35,608 nucleotides of DNA, from NCBI GenBank assembly GCA_012031035.1, contig JAAUUT010000053.1, positions 1-35,608 of the forward strand, read 5' to 3'. The position numbers and the translations under genes are program-made. This stretch comes from Candidatus Altimarinota bacterium. Lineage in GTDB: Bacteria; Cyanobacteriota; Cyanobacteriia; Cyanobacteriales; Microcystaceae. Positions 15,959 through 24,684 of this stretch are shown piece by piece; positions within the stretch are counted from its first letter, which is position 1; each line of letters begins with the position of its first letter. The notes under the pieces were generated by a model. The model was not told the origin of the DNA. It worked only from the letters and a program-made list of their open reading frames with translations, and did not search any database.

Positions 15959-16897
15959 ATGCAAAAACCAAATCCAAGCACAACAATTCAGCAAGCAGAC
16001 AACCAGAAAATCTATTTTCTTCGCTATCTTTCTCTTACACCTGTTTTGGCTGTTTTACTAACGCTATTTATGACTAAAATACTAACTCTTGCTATCTTAA
16101 GCCTATTTTTTATTATCGATTTTCCTTTTAAAGTGTTAGCAGAAACAGTCTTAGAAAGGATCGAACGAACGGGAGAAATCAATGCAGGTGCGCGAAAAAA
16201 TGCTGTTCCGTTTGGTTATGAGAATAGTCAAGGTCAATGGACGGGATATTCAGTCGAATTCTTAAAAATTATTCATCGTCGTCTCGAACAAAAATTAAAT
16301 AAACCAATTAAATTAAATCTACAAGAAGTGACCATCGATAATCGTTTTAAAATGGTTCAAAATGGAAGAGTCGATCTTGTCTGCGATGCGACGAGTATTA
16401 CTCAACAGCGATTAGATTTAGTTGATTTTTCAGTACCATTTTTTATGGCAGGTACGCAATTTTTGATTGATAAACAAGATATTAATAATATTGATATTGG
16501 TGGAACTTTAGCGAAAGTTCCTGTTGCTTATATTCCGAATACAACGACCGATCGCTTAATTCGTCAAGTTTATCCATTGGCAAATTGGCAACCCGTTAAT
16601 AATCGTCAACAAGGAATAGAAAAATTAAAAAAAGGTGAAGTTAGCGCAGTAGCTAGCGATGGTGTTTTATTACTTGGAGAATTAGTAAGACAAGGGGGTG
16701 AGATGAAAGATTTTATACTCATTCCAGAAATACCAATGACCTCAGAACTTTATGCTTGTATTCTTCCAAAAAACGAGCCTCGATGGAAGGAATTTGTTGA
16801 TACAAGTATTGCAGGAAAGGAAAATCATCAACTTCAAGAAAAATGGTTTGAGTTAGAAACAGAAAGCTTTCCTTATATAATAAAGACCTTACCTTAA
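15959..16897 (+). CDS. ABC-type amino-acid solute-binding protein (family 3)
   Basis: This 312-residue protein has a long N-terminal hydrophobic segment (residues about 38-60) acting as signal peptide or anchor. A family-3 periplasmic binding domain follows: ERIERTGEINAGARKNAVPFGYENSQGQWTGYSVE, then LVCDATSITQQRLDLVDFSVPFF (about 140-163), and ending with WKEFVDTSIAGKE...LQEKWFELE. The family binds polar amino acids, often Glu, Gln or Arg, for an ABC importer. No permease or ATPase gene is adjacent, so it may be an orphan or have a sensing role. dnaE starts 24 bases downstream. Confidence 0.85.
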   Translation: MQKPNPSTTIQQADNQKIYFLRYLSLTPVLAVLLTLFMTKILTLAILSLFFIIDFPFKVLAETVLERIERTGEINAGARKNAVPFGYENSQGQWTGYSVEFLKIIHRRLEQKLNKPIKLNLQEVTIDNRFKMVQNGRVDLVCDATSITQQRLDLVDFSVPFFMAGTQFLIDKQDINNIDIGGTLAKVPVAYIPNTTTDRLIRQVYPLANWQPVNNRQQGIEKLKKGEVSAVASDGVLLLGELVRQGGEMKDFILIPEIPMTSELYACILPKNEPRWKEFVDTSIAGKENHQLQEKWFELETESFPYIIKTLP

Positions 16898-16921
16898 AAT
16901 CGGCAATTTAGGTTAATAGTC

Positions 16922-19608
16922 ATGTCTTTTGTTGGTTTACATACTCATAGCGATTATAGCCTTCTTGATGGAGCTTCTCAAATTCCCGATCTCGTCATCG
17001 CGCGGTAGAATTAGGAATGCCTGCGATCGCCGTTACCGATCATGGCGTTATGTATGGCGCGATCGAATTATTAAAAGTTTGTCGTAATAAAGGGATTAAG
17101 CCAATTATTGGCAATGAAATGTATGTCATTAACGGTGATATTGAAGATACAAACAAGCGCTATAAAAAATACCATCAAGTTGTTTTAGCAAAAAACAACC
17201 AAGGTTACAAAAACTTAGTTAAATTAACAACAATATCTCACCTCAAAGGAATGCAAGGCAAAGGCATTTTTGCTCGTCCTTGCGTCAATAAAGAGCTACT
17301 AGAAAAATATCATGAAGGATTGATTGTTACTAGTGCTTGTTTAGGGGGCGAAATTCCTCAAGCAATTCTCGCAGGAGATTTGCAACGTGCTAAGGAAGTT
17401 GCTAAATGGTATAAAAAAATTTTTAAAGATGATTATTATTTAGAAATTCAAGATCACGGTTATCAAGAAGATCGAATTGTCAATATTCAAATTGCTAAAA
17501 TTGCTCGCGAACTTGGTATCAAAATCATCGCTACCAATGACTCGCATTTTACCTCTTGCTACGATGTTGAAGCGCATGATGCCTTACTTTGCATTCAAAC
17601 AGGCAAATTAATAATTGAAGAAAAACGCTTGCGCTATAGCGGTACAGAATATCTTAAATCCCCCCAAGAAATGCGGCAATTATTCCGCGATCATCTAAGC
17701 GATGACGTTATTGAAGATGCCATTGCCAATACAATAGAAATTTCCGAAAAAATTGAAGTTTATAAAGTTTTAGGCGAACCGCGTATCCCAGATTATCCCG
17801 TTCCTGCGGGTCACACACCAGATAGTTATGTAGAAGAAGTTGCCTGGCAAGGATTGATCGAACGCCTCAAATGTCGATCGCGTGCCGAACTGGATCCAAC
17901 CTATAAAGAACGGTTGGAATACGAATTAAAAATGCTTCAAAAAATGGGTTTTTCAACTTATTTTTTAGTCGTTTGGGATTATATTAAATTTGCCAGAGAT
18001 AATAATATTCCCGTTGGCCCAGGAAGAGGTTCTGCCGCAGGTTCTTTAGTTGCTTACGCGCTAAAAATTACCAATATAGATCCCGTTCATCACGGATTGT
18101 TATTTGAAAGATTTCTCAATCCCGAACGAAAATCTATGCCAGATATCGATACAGATTTTTGTATCGATAGACGCAATGAAATGATTGACTACGTAACAGA
18201 AAAATACGGCGAGGGTAACGTCGCTCAAATTATTACTTTCAACCGTTTAACCTCAAAAGCAGTATTAAAAGATGTTGCTAGAACTTTAGGTGTTAGTTAT
18301 GCAGATTCAGATCGCATGGCAAAACTCATTCCCGTCGCCAGAGGAAAACCCGCTAAACTCAAGGTGATGATTTCCGAGAAAACGCCGGAACAATCATTTA
18401 AACAGGCGTATGAAAACGAAATAGTTAAAATATACAACGATCGCAAAGAAGAAATCGGAGAAATTCCCGTTCGGCGTTGGGTAGATATGGCAATTCGCAT
18501 CGAAGGAACTAACAAAACCTATGGCGTTCATGCTGCTGGCGTAGTAATTTCTTCGCAACCTTTAGATGAAATCGTCCCCCTACAAAAGAATAACGAAGGT
18601 GCCGTTATCACCCAGTATTTCATGGAAGATTTGGAATCGCTGGGATTGCTAAAAATGGATTTTCTTGGGTTAAAAAACCTAACAACTATTCAAAAAACAG
18701 CCGATTTAATAAAACAGAATCAAGGTCATGAAATAGATTTAGACCAGTTACCACTAGATGAAAGAAAAGCACTACAAATTTTAAGTAAAGGTGCGATCAA
18801 AAAATTACCGCCTGATGTAGAAAACACTCATAAACTATTAGAAACAGGCAATTTAGAAGGAATTTTTCAATTAGAATCTGATGGTATGCGTCAAATAGTT
18901 AAAGACTTAAAACCATCGGGAATTGAAGACGTTTCTTCAATTTTGGCACTCTATAGACCTGGCCCTTTGGATGCAGGATTGATACCAGAATTTATCGATC
19001 GCAAACACGGTCGAAAACCTATTACTTATCAGCATCAATTATTAGAGCAAATCTTGCATGAAACTTATGGAGTTCTCGTTTACCAAGAACAAATCATGAA
19101 ACTCGCGCAAGATTTGGCTGGATACACTTTAGGAGAAGCCGATTTATTGCGTCGCGCGATGGGTAAGAAAAAAGTTGAAGAAATGCAGAAACAACGAGAA
19201 AAATTTATCGATGGTTCGGCAAGAAATGGAGTTACGCGCGACGTGGCAGAAGAACTATTCAAGCAAATGCTTGATTTTGCTGAATATTGTCTCAGTTATG
19301 ACACAGAAATTTTAACTGTTGAATATGGCGCAATGCCGATTGGTAAAATTGTTCAAGAGAAAATAGATTGCACGGTTTATACAGTAGATAATAATGGGTT
19401 TATCTACACTCAACCGATCGCTCAATGGCACGATCGCGGTCAACAAGAAGTGTTTGAATATATTCTAGAAGATGGCTCGATAATTCGCGCGACCAAAGAC
19501 CATAAAATGATGACAACTGACGGACAAATGCGACCTATAAACGAGATTTTTGAAAAAGGACTGGCTCTCAAAATGATTTCAGAAAAGTCTATAGCCATTC
19601 TCTTTTAG
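16922..19608 (+). CDS. dnaE: DNA polymerase III alpha subunit, N-terminal half with split intein-N; one-base frameshift near the start
   Basis: This is the replicative polymerase catalytic subunit, encoded in two halves in many cyanobacteria. ATG 16922 gives [20 protein letters not shown] (PHP domain) but runs into TAG at 17006. The conserved text resumes one frame over as [16 protein letters not shown]. One base (G) is missing between 16996 and 16997, where GTCGATCGCG would give LVDRAVEL. The PHP domain covers about residues 1-210. The polymerase core includes [16 protein letters not shown] and the catalytic acidic motif PDIDTDF. The extein ends at DFAEY, and the remainder (Cys19288 onward) is intein. 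The C-terminal half with intein-C must be elsewhere in the genome. Confidence 0.93.
19288..19605 (+). other. DnaE split intein, N-terminal fragment (106 aa)
   Basis: It starts at Cys1 directly after DFAEY and reads [20 protein letters not shown], with [10 protein letters not shown] and the block B region [16 protein letters not shown] containing the splicing His. It ends 106 residues later at TAG 19606. It is very close to the Nostoc punctiforme and Synechocystis DnaE-N inteins, which splice in trans very efficiently with a roughly 36-residue partner. All visible N-intein residues expected for activity are present. Confidence 0.96.
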
Positions 19609-19773
19609 ATGAGATACACAGCTTATAGTTTTAAGGCAGTAGGTACTCTTGCAATAGGAACTCTTATAGATTTCATAGCTGTGAGAAACGCTATATCTAG
19701 CTCGTTTTATCTTGTGTTTCTGTATTTCTAAAAAAGCATCCGCACTTTCCTATTTTCTTAAAATTTATAGGCG

Positions 19774-20403
19774 CTAATTACTAATCTTTTCTTGAATAAA
19801 ATCGACAATTTTTTGATTAATTTTTTTTTGAGTTTCTGTGCCATCAATTTTTAATAGTAGCCCTTTATAATTATTAAATATTGTTTGATAATTATGTTTG
19901 ACTTGTAAAAGTTTATTGGCATTTTCATAAACATCTTTGATGGCGCGATCGCGAATTCTTTCCAAAGCCACGTCAACTGGAAGCTCGATATAAATAACTA
20001 GATCGGGATTGGGAAATCTTTTATTTAAATTACTGACAAACTCAAATTCTTGTTGAGAATTGCAATTATATGCCAGTGAAGAAAAATAATATCTGGGAGT
20101 AATTACATAAGTTTTGTCTTGTTCTATCGATTTAAAGACACCATCAATATGGTTATATAAATGATAATGGCGATCGGCCGCAAATAAATAAGCCATTTGC
20201 TCGTCGAACTCGCGACCGTCTTGATTTAAAATCGTTTTATTTTGTAAAGCTTGCCTTAATAACTTTCCAATAATTCCCTCCGAAGGTTCGGGACTAACAA
20301 TTGCTCGTTCGCCTTGTTCGATAAAATAATCTTTTAAAAGGGTGGCTTGTGTTGACGTACCAGAACCATCAATTCCCTCAAAAACAATAAATAATGGTTT
20401 CAT
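19774..20403 (-). CDS. tmk: Thymidylate kinase-like protein with altered P-loop
   Basis: This 209-residue protein has the dTMP kinase layout: FIVFEGIDGSGTSTQATLLK (P-loop, residues 5-24), VSPEPSEGIIGKLLRQAL (about 37-54), LFAADRHYH (about 73-81), YYFSSLAYN (about 103-111) and a LID-like RIRDRAIKDVYE segment. dTMP kinase makes dTDP for DNA synthesis. Two odd points: the P-loop Lys is Thr (ACG codon), and the usual D-R-Y motif reads TPRYYFSS. It may be a divergent subgroup or a second, specialised nucleotide kinase. The start overlaps the end of the upstream flavoprotein gene by 26 bases, suggesting translational coupling. Confidence 0.8.
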   Translation of the reverse strand: MKPLFIVFEGIDGSGTSTQATLLKDYFIEQGERAIVSPEPSEGIIGKLLRQALQNKTILNQDGREFDEQMAYLFAADRHYHLYNHIDGVFKSIEQDKTYVITPRYYFSSLAYNCNSQQEFEFVSNLNKRFPNPDLVIYIELPVDVALERIRDRAIKDVYENANKLLQVKHNYQTIFNNYKGLLLKIDGTETQKKINQKIVDFIQEKISN

Positions 20404-21853
20404 TGCTAATAAATTTTATAAATTTATTTAAAAAACTACGCAACCAACTTAATAAAAAATCTAATAATCTTTTTAGTCTTGTATTTCTTTTTAAACGCCG
20501 ATTCTGCCATTCAAAAGCGCATGATAAAAGAATTTCTGAAAAAGTAAAAGGAAGAAAGTTATCGGTAAAAGCGTTTAGTTTGATTCTGTTTTTAATGGCC
20601 CATGTTATTGTACCAATTAATTCTTCAGCTTGAGAACCAATAATATGCGCTCCCATAATTTCACCATTACTTCTAACAATTATCTTACAAAAACCCGTGG
20701 TTTCTCCTAATAATTGCGCGATCGCGATACCCTTAAAATTTTGTTTGATAACCCATACATCCTTACCATATTTTGTTATTGCTTCTGCTTCTGTTAAACC
20801 CACTCGTGCAATTGGGGGATTGGTAAACATCACATCAGGAATTGTTTGAGGATCGACTTTAAATAAAGGAAAAAACAAAGCATTTTTAACCGCAATTCTG
20901 GCTTCGTATCGAGCTAGATGATTCAGCAAATAACCACAAGCATAAATATTAGGATTAGTCGTTTGTAATTTATGATTGAGTTCGATCCCGCGATCGCTTA
21001 TCTTAACGCCAACGCCTTCTAAATTTAACCCTTCAATATTAGGTTGCTGCTTTCCAACTAAAATAATTTCATCGGTTTCGATCGCCCGATTTCCTGCTTG
21101 CAACCATTTTTTCTTCTCAATCTGTTGTATCTGCGTTACCTGACTATCAACAAGAATTTCAATTCCCGATGCTTCTAAGTGTGCCTGAATTAATTGAGCA
21201 ACTTCTAAATCTTCTGTCGATAAAAGCTGTTTATCTTCAATAAGAAGAACGATATTTCTACCCGTCTGCCTCAAATTTTGTGCGAGTTGTATAGCAAAAG
21301 GACTGCTCCCTATAATCGCTAACTCTCTAGCAAGCGATTCTAAGACCTCTTTTCGACACAGATCGCTTGGCGTTAGATACCCAACTCGTTCTATCCCTTC
21401 AATGGTTTTGGGAACGAGATGCGAACCCGTTGCCAAAAGATAACTTCGCGATCGCAGTTTTCTATTTTCGATAATAAATGCTTGACGGGGCAATCGGCAA
21501 AATTCCCCCGAACCGCGAATAACATCAATGCCTAACGCCGCCAAAGTTGCTAGAGAATTTTGCTCGGCTAAAATTGCTTTCGCTTCTTGCTCCCAAACTT
21601 GAGACTGAGATAATTGTATTTCTAAATGAGAAATCGGCTGGTAAACGCCGAGTTGCCTTGCGATTTCTAACTGTTTGCTTAAATGAGTAACATGACTCAA
21701 CGTGCGGTTAAAAATAGCATCCAAGCCATCGCTACAATCTTTAAAAGGCTGTTCGACAAGAGCCACGCGAGCTTTGAAAGAAGCAGCAGCTAAGGCAGCA
21801 AAAATTCCTTCCTGACTCGCTCCAATTATGACAAGATCGTATTCTATACTCAT
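20378..21853 (-). CDS. Pyridine nucleotide-disulfide oxidoreductase-like flavoprotein without the redox disulfide
   Basis: This 491-residue protein resembles dihydrolipoamide dehydrogenase and mercuric reductase. The FAD-binding start is YDLVIIGASQEGIFAALAAA, then LLATGSHLVPKTIEG, the NAD(P) motif LAIIGSSPFAIQLAQNLRQTG (about 188-208), IYACGYLLNH (about 303-312) and a C-terminal dimerisation domain (PPIARVGLTEAEA onward). The expected C-x4-C active site is replaced by FKDCSDGLDAIF, with one Cys. The C-terminal H-x-H-P-T motif reads NFLPFTFSEIL, without His. The basic hydrophobic tail (FLLSWLRSFLNKFIKFI) may bind membrane. Substrate is unknown. It is followed by tmk with overlap. Confidence 0.8.
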   Translation of the reverse strand: MSIEYDLVIIGASQEGIFAALAAASFKARVALVEQPFKDCSDGLDAIFNRTLSHVTHLSKQLEIARQLGVYQPISHLEIQLSQSQVWEQEAKAILAEQNSLATLAALGIDVIRGSGEFCRLPRQAFIIENRKLRSRSYLLATGSHLVPKTIEGIERVGYLTPSDLCRKEVLESLARELAIIGSSPFAIQLAQNLRQTGRNIVLLIEDKQLLSTEDLEVAQLIQAHLEASGIEILVDSQVTQIQQIEKKKWLQAGNRAIETDEIILVGKQQPNIEGLNLEGVGVKISDRGIELNHKLQTTNPNIYACGYLLNHLARYEARIAVKNALFFPLFKVDPQTIPDVMFTNPPIARVGLTEAEAITKYGKDVWVIKQNFKGIAIAQLLGETTGFCKIIVRSNGEIMGAHIIGSQAEELIGTITWAIKNRIKLNAFTDNFLPFTFSEILLSCAFEWQNRRLKRNTRLKRLLDFLLSWLRSFLNKFIKFISNETIIYCF

Positions 21854-21870
21854 CGCGATCGCTGATGTGC

Positions 21871-21894
21871 AGACGCGATAGATCGCGTCTCTAC
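21871..21894. repeat. Perfect AGACGCGAT/ATCGCGTCT inverted repeat
   Basis: Nine-base arms (21871-21879, 21882-21890) are separated by AG and followed by CTAC. The repeat shares the CGCGTCTCTAC end with the one at 7738-7789. It sits in the 43-base gap between cobD and the flavoprotein gene, so it would form a strong hairpin in an intergenic mRNA segment. Confidence 0.6.
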
Positions 21895-21896
21895 CA

Positions 21897-22973
21897 TTAA
21901 TTACTGATTACTGATTCGGTTAATCCTTCTAATAGTCGCTGATTTTCTGGATGGGTACGCACTGCAATCCGAAAGTAGCGATCGCCTAATTCGGGGAAAC
22001 TCAGACAGTCGCGAACGAGCAAACGATGTTCTTTAAGCAGTTTTTCTTGCAATTCGACACTCGATCCCTCGGTACGCACGAGCAGAAAATTGGCGGCTCC
22101 TTTGAGAGGATGAAATCCTGGTAACAAGGACAGTCCTTTGTATAGTTTATATCTAGTTGGGAGCAACCAATCCCAGGTTTGCTTTTGGAAATCGGTATCT
22201 CGCACGACCGCTTCGGCTGCTACTGCCGCTAAAACGTTGACAGGCCAAGGATCGCGCCACTGTTGCCAGCGCCTAAGACGGTCGGGATGCGCGATCGCAT
22301 AACCCAAGCGCAGTCCGGGCAAGCTATAGAATTTCGTTAGCGATCGCAAAATTACCAAATTTGGATAATCCTGGACTGCCCCGATTAAACTGTGTTGCTT
22401 CTCTGGGGGGAGAAAGTCCATAAATGCCTCATCTATGACGACTAGAGAAAATCTTTCTAGATAAGACATCAGTTGCTCGCGCAAAAATAGTTTTCCTGTA
22501 GGATTGTGGGGATTATTCAGCAACAGCCCTGCTGCTGAATAAGGGGTTAAAGAACTAAATCGCGAGTCGATTTCCCCTTCCCCACTCTCCAAATCTAGCT
22601 GCCAAGCTTGAATCTTCGCCGAAAAAGTCTTTAGTGCCCGCCAGTAATCGCCAAAAGCGGGGGTGACTAGATATGTTACATCCTTTTGGGACAATTCCCA
22701 ACCGGCCCAAGTTAGTAACTCTGCCGAGCCATTTCCTGGCAGAATCCAGTCTGGTGTTAGCTGATGCCATTGTGCCAGAGCAGAGCGTAACTGGAAGTAA
22801 CTCGGATCTGGATAAGCAGATAGTTGGGTCAATCCTTGTTGAATTGCCGCGATCGCGCTAGATGGCGGTCCCAAGGGATTGATGCTGGCTGAAAAATCAG
22901 TAATGAGGGAACCTGGACAGCCTGCGATGCTAGCTGCCCAAGCTAAGTTTCCTCCGTGATTTGGTCGATTCAA
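21897..22973 (-). CDS. cobD: L-threonine-O-3-phosphate decarboxylase (CobD)
   Basis: CobD is a PLP enzyme making (R)-1-amino-2-propanol phosphate, the linker of the cobalamin nucleotide loop. The 358-residue protein begins with the typical NHGGNLAWAA and then FSASINPLGPP. Aminotransferase fold-I features are GNGSAELL, NNPHNPTGK (Asn-Pro), VVIDEAFMDF (Asp for PLP) and LRSLTKFYSLPGLRLGY with the Schiff-base Lys (about residue 217). HisC was considered, but NHGGNLAWAA and the absence of his genes favour CobD. It lies 26 bases after the HU gene on the same strand. cobH, another cobalamin gene, is 5 kb away. Confidence 0.9.
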   Translation of the reverse strand: MNRPNHGGNLAWAASIAGCPGSLITDFSASINPLGPPSSAIAAIQQGLTQLSAYPDPSYFQLRSALAQWHQLTPDWILPGNGSAELLTWAGWELSQKDVTYLVTPAFGDYWRALKTFSAKIQAWQLDLESGEGEIDSRFSSLTPYSAAGLLLNNPHNPTGKLFLREQLMSYLERFSLVVIDEAFMDFLPPEKQHSLIGAVQDYPNLVILRSLTKFYSLPGLRLGYAIAHPDRLRRWQQWRDPWPVNVLAAVAAEAVVRDTDFQKQTWDWLLPTRYKLYKGLSLLPGFHPLKGAANFLLVRTEGSSVELQEKLLKEHRLLVRDCLSFPELGDRYFRIAVRTHPENQRLLEGLTESVISN

Positions 22974-22999
22974 GCTGGCTGCCGTTCGATGGGACGAAA

Positions 23000-23278
23000 C
23001 TATTTTGGCGCGACTTTCTCTTTGAAGAGCTTACCTGCTGAGAATGCAGGAACCTTAGTTTCTGGAATAATCATTTTTTCATTGGTTTTGGGGTTGCGGC
23101 CTTCTCTGGCTTTGCGTTGTCTGGCCTCGAAGGAGCCAAAACCTACTAAGGTAACTTTATCTCCCGTAGAGACGGCTTCCATAATCGCTTCGATCGCAGC
23201 CGTAAGAACTGCATCGGCTTGTTTTTTGGTGACAGTTGCTTTCTGAGCTACTTTATCGACTAATTCACCTTTATTCAT
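23000..23278 (-). CDS. hup: HU-family nucleoid DNA-binding protein
   Basis: This 92-residue histone-like protein begins MNKGELVDKVAQKATVTKKQ. The HU signature GFGSFEARQRKAREGRNP (about 46-63) and the beta-arm region NEKMIIPETKVPAFSAGK are present. HU bends DNA non-specifically and organises the nucleoid. AGGAG lies about eight bases upstream of the ATG. It heads the minus-strand run ending with tmk, although HU usually has its own strong promoter, probably in the AT-rich 23280-23700 region. Confidence 0.96.
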   Translation of the reverse strand: MNKGELVDKVAQKATVTKKQADAVLTAAIEAIMEAVSTGDKVTLVGFGSFEARQRKAREGRNPKTNEKMIIPETKVPAFSAGKLFKEKVAPK

Positions 23279-23743
23279 CTACTAATCTCCTATTTTTTCG
23301 CAATTAGTTGTGTTTTTTTGTTTACTAGGTTTTGGTAAACCTTAAGTATGTTAGCGAAATTCTTCAAACCGATCGAGACAAAATCGCGAGATCGATCTCT
23401 GAAATCCTGATAGGCTCAAAGTTTCACTGCATTATTCTAAGCCTAATTGGTTCGATCTGGATCGCTAAAACGTTTATTTTATATAGATTTCAACAATTTT
23501 TTTGTTTTTTGAGCGCGATCGTCTAAATTTCAGGGGGTAGATAAAAATTTAAAAAACATTAAAAGTCCTATCCAGTAAGCTTTTGAAGAATTCTTTCTTG
23601 TTTTTCTACAATTTTGAAAAAAAACTTAAGATAGAAACTTAAAGAAAGCCACTTCGTACTTTTGAAATAAATCGCATCATTTTTTTCATAATTTAAATAA
23701 AATAATGATAATGATAGGTAAAAGTACTAGAGAATATATACTC
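23279..23743. other. Divergent AT-rich regulatory region between HU and the LuxR-type gene
   Basis: This stretch of about 465 bases has poly-T/poly-A tracts (for example 23311-23321 and 23627-23634) and no recognisable gene or tRNA. It should contain the promoters of both divergent genes. I could not pick a promoter with confidence. An ORF at 23332-23526 looks like chance. Confidence 0.5.
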
Positions 23744-24019
23744 ATGAGTAGCGAGCAGTCTCAGTCTCCCGCCTCCCTCTCAGATAGGGAATTAGAAATC
23801 CTCGATTTGGTAGCTAATGGTTTGACTAACGACCAAATTGCCAAAACCTTAGAAATCAGCAAACGCACGGTTGACAATCATGTGAGTAATATCATCAAAA
23901 AGACCAACACAAAAAACCGCGTAGAGCTAGTGCGCTGGGCATTACACTGGGGAAAAGTCTGTCTCAACGATGTGAATTGTTGTGCTTTACCGTTTTCTAG
24001 TTCGCCAATCAATAACTAA
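23744..24019 (+). CDS. pedR: Small LuxR-type regulator, PedR-like
   Basis: This protein of about 91 residues (from ATG 23744) is essentially one LuxR/NarL helix-turn-helix: LSDRELEILDLVANGLTNDQIAKTL, then EISKRTVDNHVSNIIKKT. A short tail WGKVCLNDVNCC carries three Cys. This matches PedR of Synechocystis, a light/electron-transport-responsive regulator controlled by thioredoxin-mediated thiol reduction, where the tail Cys is the sensor. There is no receiver domain. An in-frame ATG at 23705 would add 13 residues. I prefer 23744 because PedR-like proteins start near SxEQ. The end overlaps the next gene by 38 bases. Confidence 0.72.
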   Translation: MSSEQSQSPASLSDRELEILDLVANGLTNDQIAKTLEISKRTVDNHVSNIIKKTNTKNRVELVRWALHWGKVCLNDVNCCALPFSSSPINN

Positions 24020-24575
24020 CAGACACTCTCACAAATTTGCATTTTTTTGCCAGACTATCTTGGCAATAAGTTTGATTTGTGGGTTGAGTGGTTGTAGTGG
24101 TGATGCAAGTCTTGTCACCCCACCTCCACAAGATTTTGGTTCTAGTCTCAACACGACCGCAGCAGAACAGTATGCAAGTTTTTCATACGATGGACGCTAT
24201 TTAGTCTTTGCATCCGATCGTAGGGCAAACCGAGGCATTTGGCTCTACGATATGCAAAGTCGCCGTCTCGTTCCTTTACCAGGATTGAACCAACCTGGCA
24301 TCGTACAAGACGAACCAGATATTAGTGCAGACGGTCGTTATCTCGTTTATGTTTCCGAACAATCGGGCAAACGCGATATTTTTGTTTACGATCGCCAAAC
24401 GCTGAAGACAGAAAATGTGACTCAAAATTGGTTGGGCGAAGTCCGTCACCCAACGATTAGCGGCAACGGACGCTTTATCGCCTTTGAGACAAACCGCAAC
24501 GGACAATGGGATATGGTTATCTACGATCGCGGTTCTAATGCAGAAGTGTCTATTCCTCAAACTGGAGATAGGTGA
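23982..24575 (+). CDS. TolB-like beta-propeller lipoprotein
   Basis: This ORF of about 197 residues starts at GTG 23982. A hydrophobic stretch ends in the lipobox LSGC (Cys38), giving an outer-facing lipoprotein. The mature part has three PD40/WD40-like beta-propeller blades: YASFSYDGRYLVFASDRRANRGIWLYD, PDISADGRYLVYVSEQSGKRDIFVYD and PTISGNGRFIAFETNRNGQWDMVIYD. These are the repeats of TolB. The protein is too short for a whole propeller, so it may assemble with others. The true start could be later. It overlaps the pedR-like gene and may be cotranscribed. Confidence 0.72.
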   Translation: MLYRFLVRQSITNRHSHKFAFFCQTILAISLICGLSGCSGDASLVTPPPQDFGSSLNTTAAEQYASFSYDGRYLVFASDRRANRGIWLYDMQSRRLVPLPGLNQPGIVQDEPDISADGRYLVYVSEQSGKRDIFVYDRQTLKTENVTQNWLGEVRHPTISGNGRFIAFETNRNGQWDMVIYDRGSNAEVSIPQTGDR

Positions 24576-24684
24576 CTGGGATATCGGGACACTGGGAAAT
24601 TGGGAGATCGGTGACTGGGATACTAGGATACCCTTGAAAGTTACAGCAACCTACCCAATGACCAATCCCCAATCCCCAATCACA
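24564..24684. repeat. Degenerate short tandem repeats, including CCCCAAT heptamers
   Basis: From 24564 to 24625 a GGTGACTGGGATA-like unit recurs with variations. At 24655-24680 CCAAT units are repeated in CCCCAAT spacing, like the STRR1 (CCCCART) heptamer repeats known from filamentous cyanobacteria. The block lies between the TolB-like gene and pgi, and touches the last codons of each. Confidence 0.6.

Noticed and set aside
19609..19731. 40-codon ORF starting directly after the dnaE-N stop
   Set aside because: No ribosome site, no protein family and no conserved feature. Probably chance downstream of the intein fragment.
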